DNA from: Pleurotus djamor
Lineage: Eukaryota; Basidiomycota; Agaricomycetes; Agaricales; Pleurotaceae
Assembly (NCBI GenBank): GCA_029747585.1
Contig: JAPEVF010000585.1
Location: 1-29,065 of the forward strand
Reading direction: 5' to 3'
DNA length: 29,065 nucleotides
Of the stretch, positions 20,661-29,065 are shown piece by piece; position 1 is the stretch's first letter; every line of letters begins with the position of its first letter. Below the pieces are notes generated by a model. The model made no database searches and had not been told where the DNA came from. It saw only the letters and a list, made by a program, of their open reading frames with translations. A program made the position numbers and the translations under genes.

Positions 20661-21736
20661 CGCGCGGTCCACCTAGAGGTGGCGGGAGGCTGAGGACAGG
20701 TCTGGACCGCTCTTGAGAGCTATGGAGGGGTGATTTGTTGAACGACGCGTTTTATGTAAGTGACAAGGATTCACGCATAGCGAGTGAGAACTCGCTGGAA
20801 ATTTCGTGGGCCCAACGAGCGATGTCAATAAGTACTTGAGTCAGGGTCCAGACGTCCTCCCTCTACTAAGGATCATGGTCAGAAGCACACTTAAGTACTT
20901 ATATAATTCGGCTTCATCTCACCCCAGAGTTTAGCTAGCAAGTCGGTCAGCTGAAATGCCACCAGAACTTGATCATGGAACGAACCATAGAAATACAATC
21001 CAAGACCAAAGAAACATCGCGATGATGGTGTGACCGGAAGCACGAAGTTCTCGGCGCCAAGCTCGGCGCTAGAAACAGCGTTTTTTCAACCATTGGCACA
21101 TCCAACCGCAGCTGCGGTTGGTTCCAATCTCAGCAAGAGGATAATAGCCCCAACCAAATCTGAGTTGCCTGCACTTCTTCTTCCATGAACGTTGAATGTT
21201 TGAATACTGAGAATACGCTGGCGACAAGGTACGAGTCAGGACATCTATCCAACAGCCCGCAAAATATTCACGGTTTCCCTTTTCTTCCCCACAGTCGACG
21301 TCAAACTCAGCTGTTCTTCCATAAACGTGCATGCTACTAACATGGGTAAACCCTAATCAAATGTAGGCGCTACACTGTCCCAGTATCATCAATACATGTT
21401 GATGTTTCTTGAAGTTACTCTACATGCTCATTGCTGCGGGCCGTCATCATTGAACGTCTGCAGCTGATATCAAACGCTCCTCGTACGATGGCGGCATTTT
21501 CCATCAAGTTGCTCTAAAAGAACACCAATGCGCGCCAGTGGGCGCACGGACCAGGCAAAAGTCTATCTTTCCTAGTTGGGCAGGCCGCTTTCCTTTTTCG
21601 TCAGTCTACCTCGATAGACCTCCGCCACGGAAACTTGCGGCCGCGCGTATATAAAGGTGAGCTCGCGGAACGACACCCCCATCCACATCTCTACCCACAT
21701 TCCCTACCCTACATCCCACTAATCGCCCTCTCCGCC
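20661..21736. other. Intergenic with hairpin and promoter sequence
   Basis: The left edge has an inverted repeat (GCGGTCC 20664-20670 with GGACCGC 20704-20710) enclosing the near-palindrome CCACCTAGAGGTGG. A TATATAA motif near 20900 precedes only a 25-codon frame. The right end is the promoter of the 21737 gene. No other gene is supported. Confidence 0.5.
21648..21656 (+). promoter_or_regulatory. TATA box of the gene at 21737
   Basis: TATATAAAG lies about 80 bases before the ATG, followed by a C-rich leader typical of well-expressed fungal genes. Confidence 0.65.
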
Positions 21737-23216
21737 ATGTCCTTGTTCCCTCCTACCCACAACAGCAGACGTGCCCCTCCAGAATTCCTCGAATATGCCC
21801 TCAAGGTCGGTCTTGGAGCTACGAAGGACTTCAAAAGAACTACTCGCGGACTGGCAAAGAACCTCGTAGTTGTACCGAGGCATCTGGTTCAACTAGCCGA
21901 GAATATGATCCTCGATAGACGGGACGCCATTTTGGAGAAGGAGAGGCGGCGCGAGATGGGCGTATCCATTCCTATGCCCACGAAGAAAGGAAAGGGTGAG
22001 TTTTCTTGGATTTGACACGCATATATCCTGCTCATTACTTGCTTATTGTAGCAGCGGCATTGGGGGATAAACTGAAAGTGATACGCCGCGGCCAGCTGAA
22101 GGAAAGTGGTGTGATCAAGCCACCATCGCCAAAGAAGCCCGAGACGAAGCGACTGAGCCGTGTGGCGTCACGATCAACGAAGGATGAATACCCTGATTTC
22201 CACAACTTCAAACCAGCATCGCTGGACATGAAGGAATATTCTCACCGTGTAGTGAAGAACGTACTCCAAGAGTGTGTTCGAACGGCGTTGGCGGGTGTGC
22301 AGGTTGGCAATGACATCCCCCAGCGATCCATTGACGCGGTCGCTGAAGCGGTGGCAGACCGGATGCAGGCAGCGTTTGCGGCCGCGCCGGCTACGAAGCG
22401 CGCATTAAAGACCAACAAGATTAAGAAGTCGAGTATGCACAATGTCTTCCTGTCCATCTTTTCCATTCTGAACTTGCGATGTTAGATGCTAAATACGAGC
22501 ATGCCTTAATGAACTCAATTACAGTCGTCCCCGAGGCGCCACAGTCCTCTTCGCCATTGCCCGCCCGTCGTAAGCGACCATCTGGTACCATCTCCCCGCC
22601 TACTCCCATCCGCTCCTCCCCTCGTCTACAGTCTCGCATCCAATCCACAACGGCGTCTACCCGTGTTCCAGCCTTGGAGAGGCAACCCCCGTCGTTGGTG
22701 CATGTGCGTGGGGCTGCAATGTCACCTGCTCCTTCCGCCACACCTCGTCGCTCCTCACCTCGCCTCCAGGCGATGCCCTCGTATCTTGCCCCGGCGTATC
22801 ACGAACTCCGCACTCCCCTCCGACCGTCACCTCTTCAGCGGGAGGTACCATTTTACACTGCACCCAATCGCGCCGGGCAGCTGGGGTCTATGAATATGGG
22901 GATGGCTGGTGTGTACCCGATCGAGACACGTTACGTCACCCGTCGTCTTCCCCCACCATCATTCTATGGTACTTCCTCAGTGTCGACTTCTCGCGGGGGT
23001 AGTTCATTGTACCTTCCTGAGCAACCGCCTTCCTATGAAGCATCCGTGGGGATTGCCCCCTCCCCCATACAACCATCTCAGACTCTCGGAGGACCTGCGA
23101 CGCATGTGGCTTATACTCCTGATGAACCCACCATAGGCTCGGCCCACCTATGCAAACACCGTGCGTTATTGGAGATGGAGGTCCAAAGCATACGTACTAC
23201 TGCTCCGTTTGTATGA
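21737..23216 (+). CDS. Hypothetical proline/serine-rich protein, 443 aa, three exons
   Basis: I do not recognise the family. Exons 21737-21995, 22052-22432 and 22525-23216 join in frame (1332 nt). The first two donors and acceptors are GTGAGT...TGTAG and GTATGC...TTACAG. The N-terminal 200 residues are basic and helical (ALKVGLGATKDFKRTTRGLAK; RDAILEKERRREMG), with a possible helical segment SHRVVKNVLQECVRTALAGV. The C-terminal half is low-complexity, rich in Pro, Ser and Arg, and repeats SSPRLQ twice (SSPRLQSRIQ, SSPRLQAMP). A PPSY motif (EQPPSYEAS) fits the PPxY consensus bound by WW domains of Nedd4/Rsp5-type ligases. No signal peptide or membrane helix is seen. The gene is flanked by the two copies of the 600-bp repeat. 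It may be a scaffold or regulatory protein, but this is not shown. Confidence 0.7.
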
Positions 23217-23729
23217 TCGATGGTGGTATTTCCTTCTGAAGTTTTGATACGACCTGTATGCTTGCTACTCTACATTCAAGCCTCGGTCTCTCTCTTCGAC
23301 TACNNNGCTGCCCACAATCTATCCATCACAGGATCTTCCCTTGCCACTCACTAAGCATCGCCTGAGAGGACGGCGCAGCCTCAGGACGGGTTGCCTTCAG
23401 CCTGATAGAAGCTTCGGGAATAATGCAAATGTATGACACTGCCCTCTCCCTCTGTCNTTATGGATCACAGAAGGGATGTCGTGATTTGGTGGCATGGCTC
23501 AGAAAATTGGTCACAAACTTTAAATTCTGCAAATACCTCACAAGAGACCGAATGTGAGTGGAGCGGGAGTCATTCAATGGAGGTTGAGAATACAAGGCNT
23601 TATACACAATTGAAGATATAAAGATAAATTCGGAGAACGGTCGTACACAACACAAATATACCTGAGGATATTGAAAATGAGATTATGGGATGTGATGACG
23701 TATGGAAGACTTGCCTGCGTAGGAAGTTT
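23217..23729. other. Intergenic, no gene seen
   Basis: The sequence has several unresolved bases (23304-23306, 23457, 23599). A minus-strand frame runs from copy B into it down to 23574 without recognisable motifs. Confidence 0.4.
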
Positions 23730-24344
23730 AATCGCCCACCCTCTTCCTACCTGGGCGGAAATCCTCCCCAATCCATCGCCCAAAGAGAAGTTATATATGT
23801 GATGGACCGCTTTCTTGAGATGCTCACCCCGTCCACTCGACAAGCTCCGCAAGCAGAGGATGCAGGTAGACACCAACGAAGACTCCCCTGGCGCATAAAT
23901 GCCCCAAAGCCTTTAACGTCCAGATGCCGAGGCATCCTTCAGCCGCCTCCGGATTGAACTACCATGTACATCGCCGACTCGCTGAAGAGAGAGGATACTG
24001 CAGACGACACTGGACCTCCATCCGAATCCCATGGTTGATCAGCACGCAAAAGGTGTGATGACTCATGAAAACACTCCGGTAGGCCGAACACAATGGACAG
24101 TGCCCCAAGCAATATCTCGGGAAGATGGGGGGAACATCGCGGTAAGGAAGAAAGAGAGGAAGGGAGGAGGGCAGGTATTTATGTGTTTCCTGGGTCTCCT
24201 ATTCTGCGACAGGGATGACTTGCTTGAAGGCTGTGGTTCGGTTGTTTGGAAGAAGCGAGCGGGAGGAAGTGTCCAGCAAGTGTCCAGTCGTGACAGCTGC
24301 CGAAACCAATGCCGTAAAGTGGAAAACAGGAGACGTAGCGTACG
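23730..24344. repeat. Direct repeat copy B (~615 bp)
   Basis: This is the partner of 20057-20660. It carries an extra 11 bases from a local duplication of GTGTCCAG near 24270-24290. In the minus-strand frame where copy A reads GDYSLYK before a possible donor site, copy B has GAT then TAA, so the putative protein is not conserved. TATA-like CATAAATA lies at 24183-24176. Confidence 0.85.
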
Positions 24345-24850
24345 AGAACGGTTGGTGGTGGGAGGCCGCGCGAGAGATGAGTGTTCCCAAGAGAAGTGCT
24401 TCAGTCAACGGTGATGACGATATCGTTTTGAATGATTCCCTCGGTATTTCACAGAAAAGAATATGTTGACTAGAGCTAGAGACATGGCGGAGCAGACTCG
24501 AGTGTATATCATTAGTGGTAGGGCAGGTCCGTGGGGCCAAAGGATGGCAATTGGCTAGTAGCTACTTTGTGAGACGGTCGACCCCCGAGCAGGGATGTGT
24601 CTGCGCCAGAGGCGAGCCCGGTTTTGGAAACTCAAAGAAGATGGAAAGTGATGAGGCCTGAGACACTGAGATCGTAGCGAACGTGAGCTGAGAAATCTGG
24701 ATCGTGACAGACTTGATCCAACCTCACGAATTCAAAGCAAGCGCATCAATAAGTGTCATGCTATCCATTGTGAAGAGAAAAGAGTAAGAATGATAGGCTG
24801 TTATACATAGGACGAGCGAGTCACTGGTCCATAGACACACACCCTATCCT
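24345..24850. other. Intergenic, no gene seen
   Basis: Weak similarity to the sequence past the right end of copy A continues for about 80 bases; beyond that I see nothing. Confidence 0.4.
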
Positions 24851-25267
24851 TCAGCCGCGACGAATAGAGCCTCCAAGGAGATTAGCACTTTGTTCATGGT
24901 ACAGGAAATGCGACATACCACTTGTACTGGCGGACTTGCTACCCAAGCCATCTTCCGTCATTTTCTCCCTGTGCTCGCGGAGACGGGCCGAAAACCTCGC
25001 TGTCGAAGGAGAAGACTGTGGCAAGGCATAGAGGTTTGCTAGGCGAGTGGAGTACGAGCTGGACTTGTCGGGCGACATTGAGAGCAGCCTTCTGTGCGTC
25101 TTCTTGTTCCCCACAATTCCCGACTTGGCTGGAGTGTTGTGAGAAGCCTTATGGACCATATCTGTCGAATTTCCACCCGTGTCAATGACGCGTAGTATTG
25201 CGTCATTCCAATGTGACAGACCTCGTTTGCGAAGTTTTGAGGTTTCGTCACCTTGTATAACGCGCAT
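24851..25267 (-). CDS. Hypothetical small basic protein (138 aa, or 122 if an in-frame intron is removed)
   Basis: I do not recognise the family. The start MRVIQGDETSK (ATG at 25267) is chosen over the upstream in-frame ATG at 25414 because a TATA box (CATATAAAAG) sits at 25390-25381, downstream of that earlier ATG. The protein is basic and Ser-rich, with THRRLLSMSPDKSSSYSTRL and STARFSARLREHREKM as notable stretches; SMSPDK resembles a proline-directed phosphorylation site. Near the 3' end a 48-nt segment has a GTATGT donor, a GCTAAT branch point and an AG acceptor. Removing it keeps the frame and joins STSG to SIRRG. No transmembrane segment or signal peptide is visible. It may be a real orphan gene; evidence is promoter, open frame and a plausible intron. 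Confidence 0.5.
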   Translation of the reverse strand: MRVIQGDETSKLRKRGLSHWNDAILRVIDTGGNSTDMVHKASHNTPAKSGIVGNKKTHRRLLSMSPDKSSSYSTRLANLYALPQSSPSTARFSARLREHREKMTEDGLGSKSASTSGMSHFLYHEQSANLLGGSIRRG

Positions 25268-25957
25268 ACGTCGCTTCGAGCCGTGTGTGCTGGATAGAGA
25301 AAGCCAGAGGCTGTAGGGTAGATGTGGATGATGGTGGTTGAGAGAAGAGAATGGGGACGTACGAAGCTGAGATGCCCGCCCTTTTATATGCGACGGCGAC
25401 AGACTTCTTTCCATGCCGAGTAGAGTAGATCCCGCCCAAAAAGGACAGAGTGCTGAAGCAACTCCGACTCGGACTCGGAGTGTCTGATTGGCTGACGCGT
25501 GACGCGGACATCAATCATACCAGGAAGTAGTCCGATTTCCTTTCAAGGATGAATTTCGCTATATTCCCAATAGAACGCTAACAGGTAGACATTCAAGTCC
25601 TCTTGAAGTACTCAGCAAACGCTGACTGTGAGTGAACAGGTTACGGTTTATTCGACGAGGAAAGGCCTTACCCAGCATACTCTCGAGGGGCTTCATTACT
25701 CATTCGCGATTACTTTCTTCGCGTTCTGCTCTCACTGCGCGATCCATCTGTCCCTGTTCTCCGCGTAGCTGCGATGATCGAGCCATACCACGACTCAATG
25801 GTATTTGCTACTTTAGCATCACCGAATAACAGCCTATCACAGGGGGAAGGACAGTTATNAAAAAACCTNAAAAAAAGAGTTAGGATGATGCCAGTATCAA
25901 TGTGCAAGGTACAGAACTCACTGAGAGCGACACAGGTCTCCCTGTCGCATCTTAGGT
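25268..25957. other. Promoter and intergenic region
   Basis: The left part is the leader and promoter of the minus-strand gene above. The remainder shows no supported gene and contains N at 25859 and 25869 in an A-rich run. Confidence 0.4.
25381..25390 (-). promoter_or_regulatory. TATA box of the minus-strand gene at 25267
   Basis: CATATAAAAG on the minus strand is about 115 bases upstream of the chosen ATG, followed by a C/T-rich leader. Confidence 0.6.
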
Positions 25958-26206
25958 AGGCTGAAGCTCAGGTATCAAGGCGAGGGTGGTCAGGAATGGA
26001 TCGGGTAGCTGTAGCGAGATATCAGAACGACGCAGAAGGAAGCCCGTAGCTGGAAAACTCACCGGAACCGAGACCATAGCCTGAGGCAGGCTGAGGCTCA
26101 GGTATCAACGCAGAGGAATGGATCGGGTAACTGTAGCGAGATATCAGAACGACACCAGAAGGGAGCCAGCAGTTGGAAAACTCACCGAAAACGAGACCAT
26201 AGCGTG
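25958..26206. repeat. Two-copy tandem repeat (about 130 + 119 bp)
   Basis: Copy 1 (25958-26087) and copy 2 (26088-26206) both begin AGGCTGA(A/G)GCTCAGGTATC. They share GAATGGATCGGGTA, CTGTAGCGAGATATCAGAAC, GGAAAACTCACCG and GAGACCATAGC in the same order, with small indels. No coding content is seen. Confidence 0.85.
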
Positions 26207-26777
26207 CCGGGGTACAAGCCAGCCACCCATTCTCTCGTCGGCCATCCACTGTACCTTAGAGGCAAGTCGCGCGACAGTCTGACCTACATCAAGTGCAGAG
26301 CCGGAAGTAAGCGCACAGTCTGCTCTCCGTCGGCAGTGTCCAGCGTGTTGGAATTGGTGATTCCCGATTGGTCAAGCGCGCGTCTAGAGCCACATGGCGC
26401 GATTATCTTATCCATATCAGGTAGTTAGCATATGATTAGATTACAGGTATTGTAGTCAGTACGTAGCATAACGAAGACCTCGCTCGTTTGCGAGGGTCCC
26501 TTCCATACCCGAATCCTTGAGAAGAAACCTGGATTCTAACACAGCGCGAGAAGGAGGGGGAGTAGGGAGAGAGAGAAAAAAGCAAGCAGCAACGGTCAAG
26601 TTCAACAGAGCTCTGATGATTACGGGCGCTTCTGCTGACTAAGCGAGCGCTCAATCAGAAGGTCCCAAAAAAAAAAGTGAGGTCACTAAGGTGAGCACCG
26701 CGGCTTCTTTGCAGACTGCGACTGACAATGGATTCATACAGGATGGCTCCTTTTACTCTTGAAATTACGCCCCTACT
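26207..26777. other. Intergenic, no gene seen
   Basis: It contains a purine-rich tract near 26549-26590 and an A10 run near 26667, and no supported gene. Confidence 0.4.
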
Positions 26778-27440
26778 ATGCTTCGTGCGGCGGAGGAATT
26801 GGTAAGATATAAACGACGGGATGATGACCATGGTACCTGGTGCGTGGACGGCTTCCTAATGTCGGCTTCCTCTCCGTGCTAACACAGATCCTCAGTGTAC
26901 ACCCAATGCTTCTGCCCGTTCATCTTGCTCAAGACGATAACAGACGGTACGCATCGAGCTGGCTGATTCTTTCGTAGCGATGTTGAGTGACCGGTACCGT
27001 TGGTGCGTAGCCTGCAGTGTTCATGCCTTGTTCTTAGTCTCACCTTTTGTTTAGTAGAGTATCAAAGTATGTTTACCTCAATGACGCTTTCGGAGGCAAC
27101 AACATTTTTGAGCTTTTGAAGACGGCTCGACAACGAGTAGAACCTCGCAACTGGGCCTGATCGGCTTCACAATATTGAACTCCAGGAATCCGTCACACTC
27201 GTAAGCTTCGTTATGATCGCGTGTAGCTCATATGTTCATACCTCGTCCCTCAGAAGGACCCGCTCGAAAGTTTGCTGGCGTCCATTGATTTCTCCCACTG
27301 AAGTTGGGCGCCAGTGGAAGTATCTCATCTGTCAGGGAGTCATTCCAGTCGACACGCCCATCATCGCCGCACTGCACAGGCAGTACTACGAGCTAATGCA
27401 ACGTGCTAAGGCTGCGAAGCCTGTCGATGATGAGCGCTGA
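26778..27440 (+). CDS. Weak four-exon gene candidate, 139 aa
   Basis: I do not recognise this protein. Exons 26778-26801, 26888-26946, 27055-27136 and 27186-27440 join in frame (420 nt) using GTAAGA...ACACAG, GTACGC...TTTAG and GTAGAA...CTCCAG borders. The product begins MLRAAEELILSVHPMLLPVH, continues KYVYLNDAFGGNNIFELLK, and ends PIIAALHRQYYELMQRAKAAK...DDER. The last part looks like a helical charged C-terminus. The model is fragile: a GTAAGC donor and CAG acceptor inside exon 4 (27206-27258) would, if used, move the frame to a stop at 27298. No TATA box was found. It could be a degraded gene or chance. Confidence 0.3.
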
Positions 27441-27814
27441 CCACTGAGCTCTCACTTACGGCCCACGGGCGCCCACACGTGTAACAGTGCGTCTTCATGT
27501 TCTCTATCACCCCTTTACAATCTCTCGACTCTCCCCAAATCTTTCACCAGATCCCACATACCACATGCTTGTTCATTGAACGAACGCCCACGATAGTTTC
27601 CCCGCTTTCGTCTTGGACGACACCCTGGGCCCTAGCCGTTACTTGGCTCATCCTCTGTGCCTTTTGCGCGACCACTTTTGCTACCTGCTTCCCATTTCAA
27701 CGGTCCCGTTGACATCCTTGTGGCGAGCCCGCCCAAATATGTACAAATTCTCGTACATCCCCTGTTCAAATGTACAAAAATTTGCTCGTGTTTGCGCGTC
27801 GGTCGACGACCAGA
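27441..27814. other. Intergenic, no gene seen
   Basis: A short motif ATGTACAAA occurs twice (near 27738 and 27769). Nothing else is supported. Confidence 0.4.
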
Positions 27815-27816
27815 TA

Positions 27817-28038
27817 TGATGGTTTTTATCGGTCNAAAAGTCAAAAACGTCGAAATGAATGAGTGAATCACCATGAAGTATGAGGGACCGTGGTAAACGT
27901 CGTGAAGATCACCACGGTTTACGATGAATCATCGTGAATCACGACAGATCACGGGCGATCACGAGAGTTCACTGACTTTCATTGGTGATCACGATGAAAG
28001 GGGTAGTTTTCACTATTTTTGACCGATAAAAACACTCA
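27817..28038. mobile_element. Miniature inverted-repeat element (Tc1/mariner-like MITE), 222 bp
   Basis: The ends are inverted repeats of about 23 bp sharing GTTTTTATCGGTC, starting TGA on each side and flanked by TA (27815-27816 and 28039-28040), the target duplication of Tc1/mariner transposons. The left arm contains an N at 27835. The interior is non-coding, contains a hairpin (ACCGTGGT...ACCACGGT) and many copies of an ATCACG-like word. It has no transposase, so it would depend on one elsewhere. Confidence 0.75.
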
Positions 28039-28040
28039 TA

Positions 28041-28562
28041 ACCAGAAAACTACCACCCCTCCGCGCCATGGCCTCAAATTTACACGTCAAGTCGGGCTTC
28101 TTGTGACGTATAAAGCATGGAAGACTGCAAATCCAGAGTTGAAGGCATATCAAAGCGATGCCCAGCCAAGAACCAGAAGTTTACTCGGTGAAGTTCTTGT
28201 TTTCACCCTTAAAGTCATGCGATCATTCTCTGGGGTACATGCTTTCTGGTAACGGAAATGGACATATTACTATCCGTGAATGCTCTCGGAGTGAGGTGAG
28301 ACGAGCCACAGCTTCGCGATCATTCCCTCGAAGGTTGTGCATCAATGTGTGTCGCTCGATAGAAACCAAATAGAGAGTGATCGAGGTTGTTCCTTGCAAT
28401 TCATGCCTGCGAATATGTATAATGTGGAAGCATTTCTCTCGTGGTCCGAGTAAGCGGATACGTCCATAACGATTAACACAGGGAGGGAAGCTTTTGGGCA
28501 AGGTCAACTTGAACCCGTTGACTCCTGTCACAGACAAATCATGAGGCGGTCAAACCACTAAC
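28041..28562. other. Intergenic, no gene seen
   Basis: Open frames on both strands overlap here and show no motif. Confidence 0.4.
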
Positions 28563-28883
28563 TTACTGCCTAACATCATTGCTACTACCATACGCTCCAT
28601 CAATTTCGTCACTAGCGATGGTTGTAGAGGTATCAACCTTGATTTGGGCAAGCCCCAAGTCACCTCCTTTGAATGCAGCGGTACCTTGACTCCCTCCGAC
28701 TTCCGTGGCGCTCCCAGAGCGAGCTACGAACCTTGATGGCCATCTATTAGGCCTGCTAGACGGCCCATGTGTAGACGTNAAACATGCTACTCTCCTCTTT
28801 CTTGCTGGTGAGGACGGCATATACCATGAGACATGGAGTGATGTCAAGGTAATCCGAACAGCAATAGTTCGTCATCGGCGTAC

Positions 28884-28944
28884 CCTTGAATCCACGCTTG
28901 AACATATGGCGCGTACGCGCGCGGTAACCGAAGGAGTGAGGCAT
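28884..28944 (-). pseudogene. Stranded first exon of ribosomal protein eL21
   Basis: On the minus strand the ATG at 28944 opens MPHSFGYRARTRHMFKRGFK, which matches the highly conserved start of fungal eL21 (RPL21), a large-subunit ribosomal protein. The exon ends AAG-G at a GTACGC donor. The next conserved part of eL21 (the LSTYL...VGDIVDIK region) is not found in any frame in the following 800 bases, where an unrelated open frame (28756-28563) ending NDVRQ occurs instead. Upstream, a GTGAGC donor near 29011 and a TCAAG acceptor right before the ATG could mark a 5'-leader intron, so the exon may retain its native upstream side. Either this is a truncated duplicate, or a very long intron separates it from the rest. 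Confidence 0.6.
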
Positions 28945-29065
28945 CTTGAGGGCTGGGTGGTGATTCCGATTAGCTGAGGCGTAAAGTAACAAAAATCAGG
29001 GATAGCTCACTGTCGGCGGTGTCGTTGGCGTTGGCGTTGAAGAATTACTACACACAAAGTCCCGT

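Noticed and set aside
20956..21033. 25-codon frame starting MPPELDHG downstream of a TATATAA motif as a small peptide gene
   Set aside because: It is too short, has no CaaX end, signal peptide or conservation evidence.
24031..24414. 127-codon plus-strand frame in repeat copy B
   Set aside because: The matching frame in copy A is cut short (83 codons) by the 11-base length difference, and the promoter signals point the other way.

Overview
The window looks like nuclear DNA of a basidiomycete (mushroom-forming type) fungus. Every recognisable gene is cut by many short introns of roughly 47-65 bases with GT(A/G)NGN...(C/T)AG borders. The protein families (Dal5-type MFS permease, a basidiomycete 7-TM family, a fungal P450, a fungal O-methyltransferase) fit that group. 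Scattered single N bases show it is draft sequence. All gene models below were spliced by eye.

Layout. 1-2608 (+): a Dal5/Tna1-type MFS permease whose 5' end lies outside the window. 2855-10971 (-): three tandem paralogues of a seven-transmembrane protein with the same five-exon structure. Between paralogues 1 and 2 sits a complete, apparently recent non-autonomous LTR element of TRIM type (4522-6141). It has identical 143-bp LTRs, a 5-bp target duplication, a purine tract, and a primer site matching the anticodon arm of initiator tRNA-Met, as in copia/Ty5. 11964-12599 (+): a single-exon orphan gene. 13091-15326 (-): an apparently intact cytochrome P450. 16952-19003 (+): an apparently intact class I SAM-dependent O-methyltransferase, transcribed divergently from the P450 across a 1.6-kb intergenic region. 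The pair could act together in a small secondary-metabolite or detoxification step; that is inference from adjacency.

The right half is gene-poor and repeat-rich. Two near-identical direct copies of a ~600-bp segment (20057-20660 and 23730-24344) flank a three-exon proline-rich orphan gene (21737-23216). A small minus-strand orphan gene (25267-24851) follows, then a two-copy 120-130-bp tandem repeat, a weak four-exon gene candidate (26778-27440), a 222-bp Tc1/mariner-like MITE (27817-28038), and a stranded first exon of ribosomal protein eL21 near the right edge.

I found no CRISPR array, rRNA or convincing tRNA. The most noteworthy items are the TRIM element with its half-tRNA primer site, the tandem 7-TM cluster it landed in, the P450/methyltransferase pair, the duplicated promoter-like segment, and the very small exons (9-15 bases) in three of the genes.
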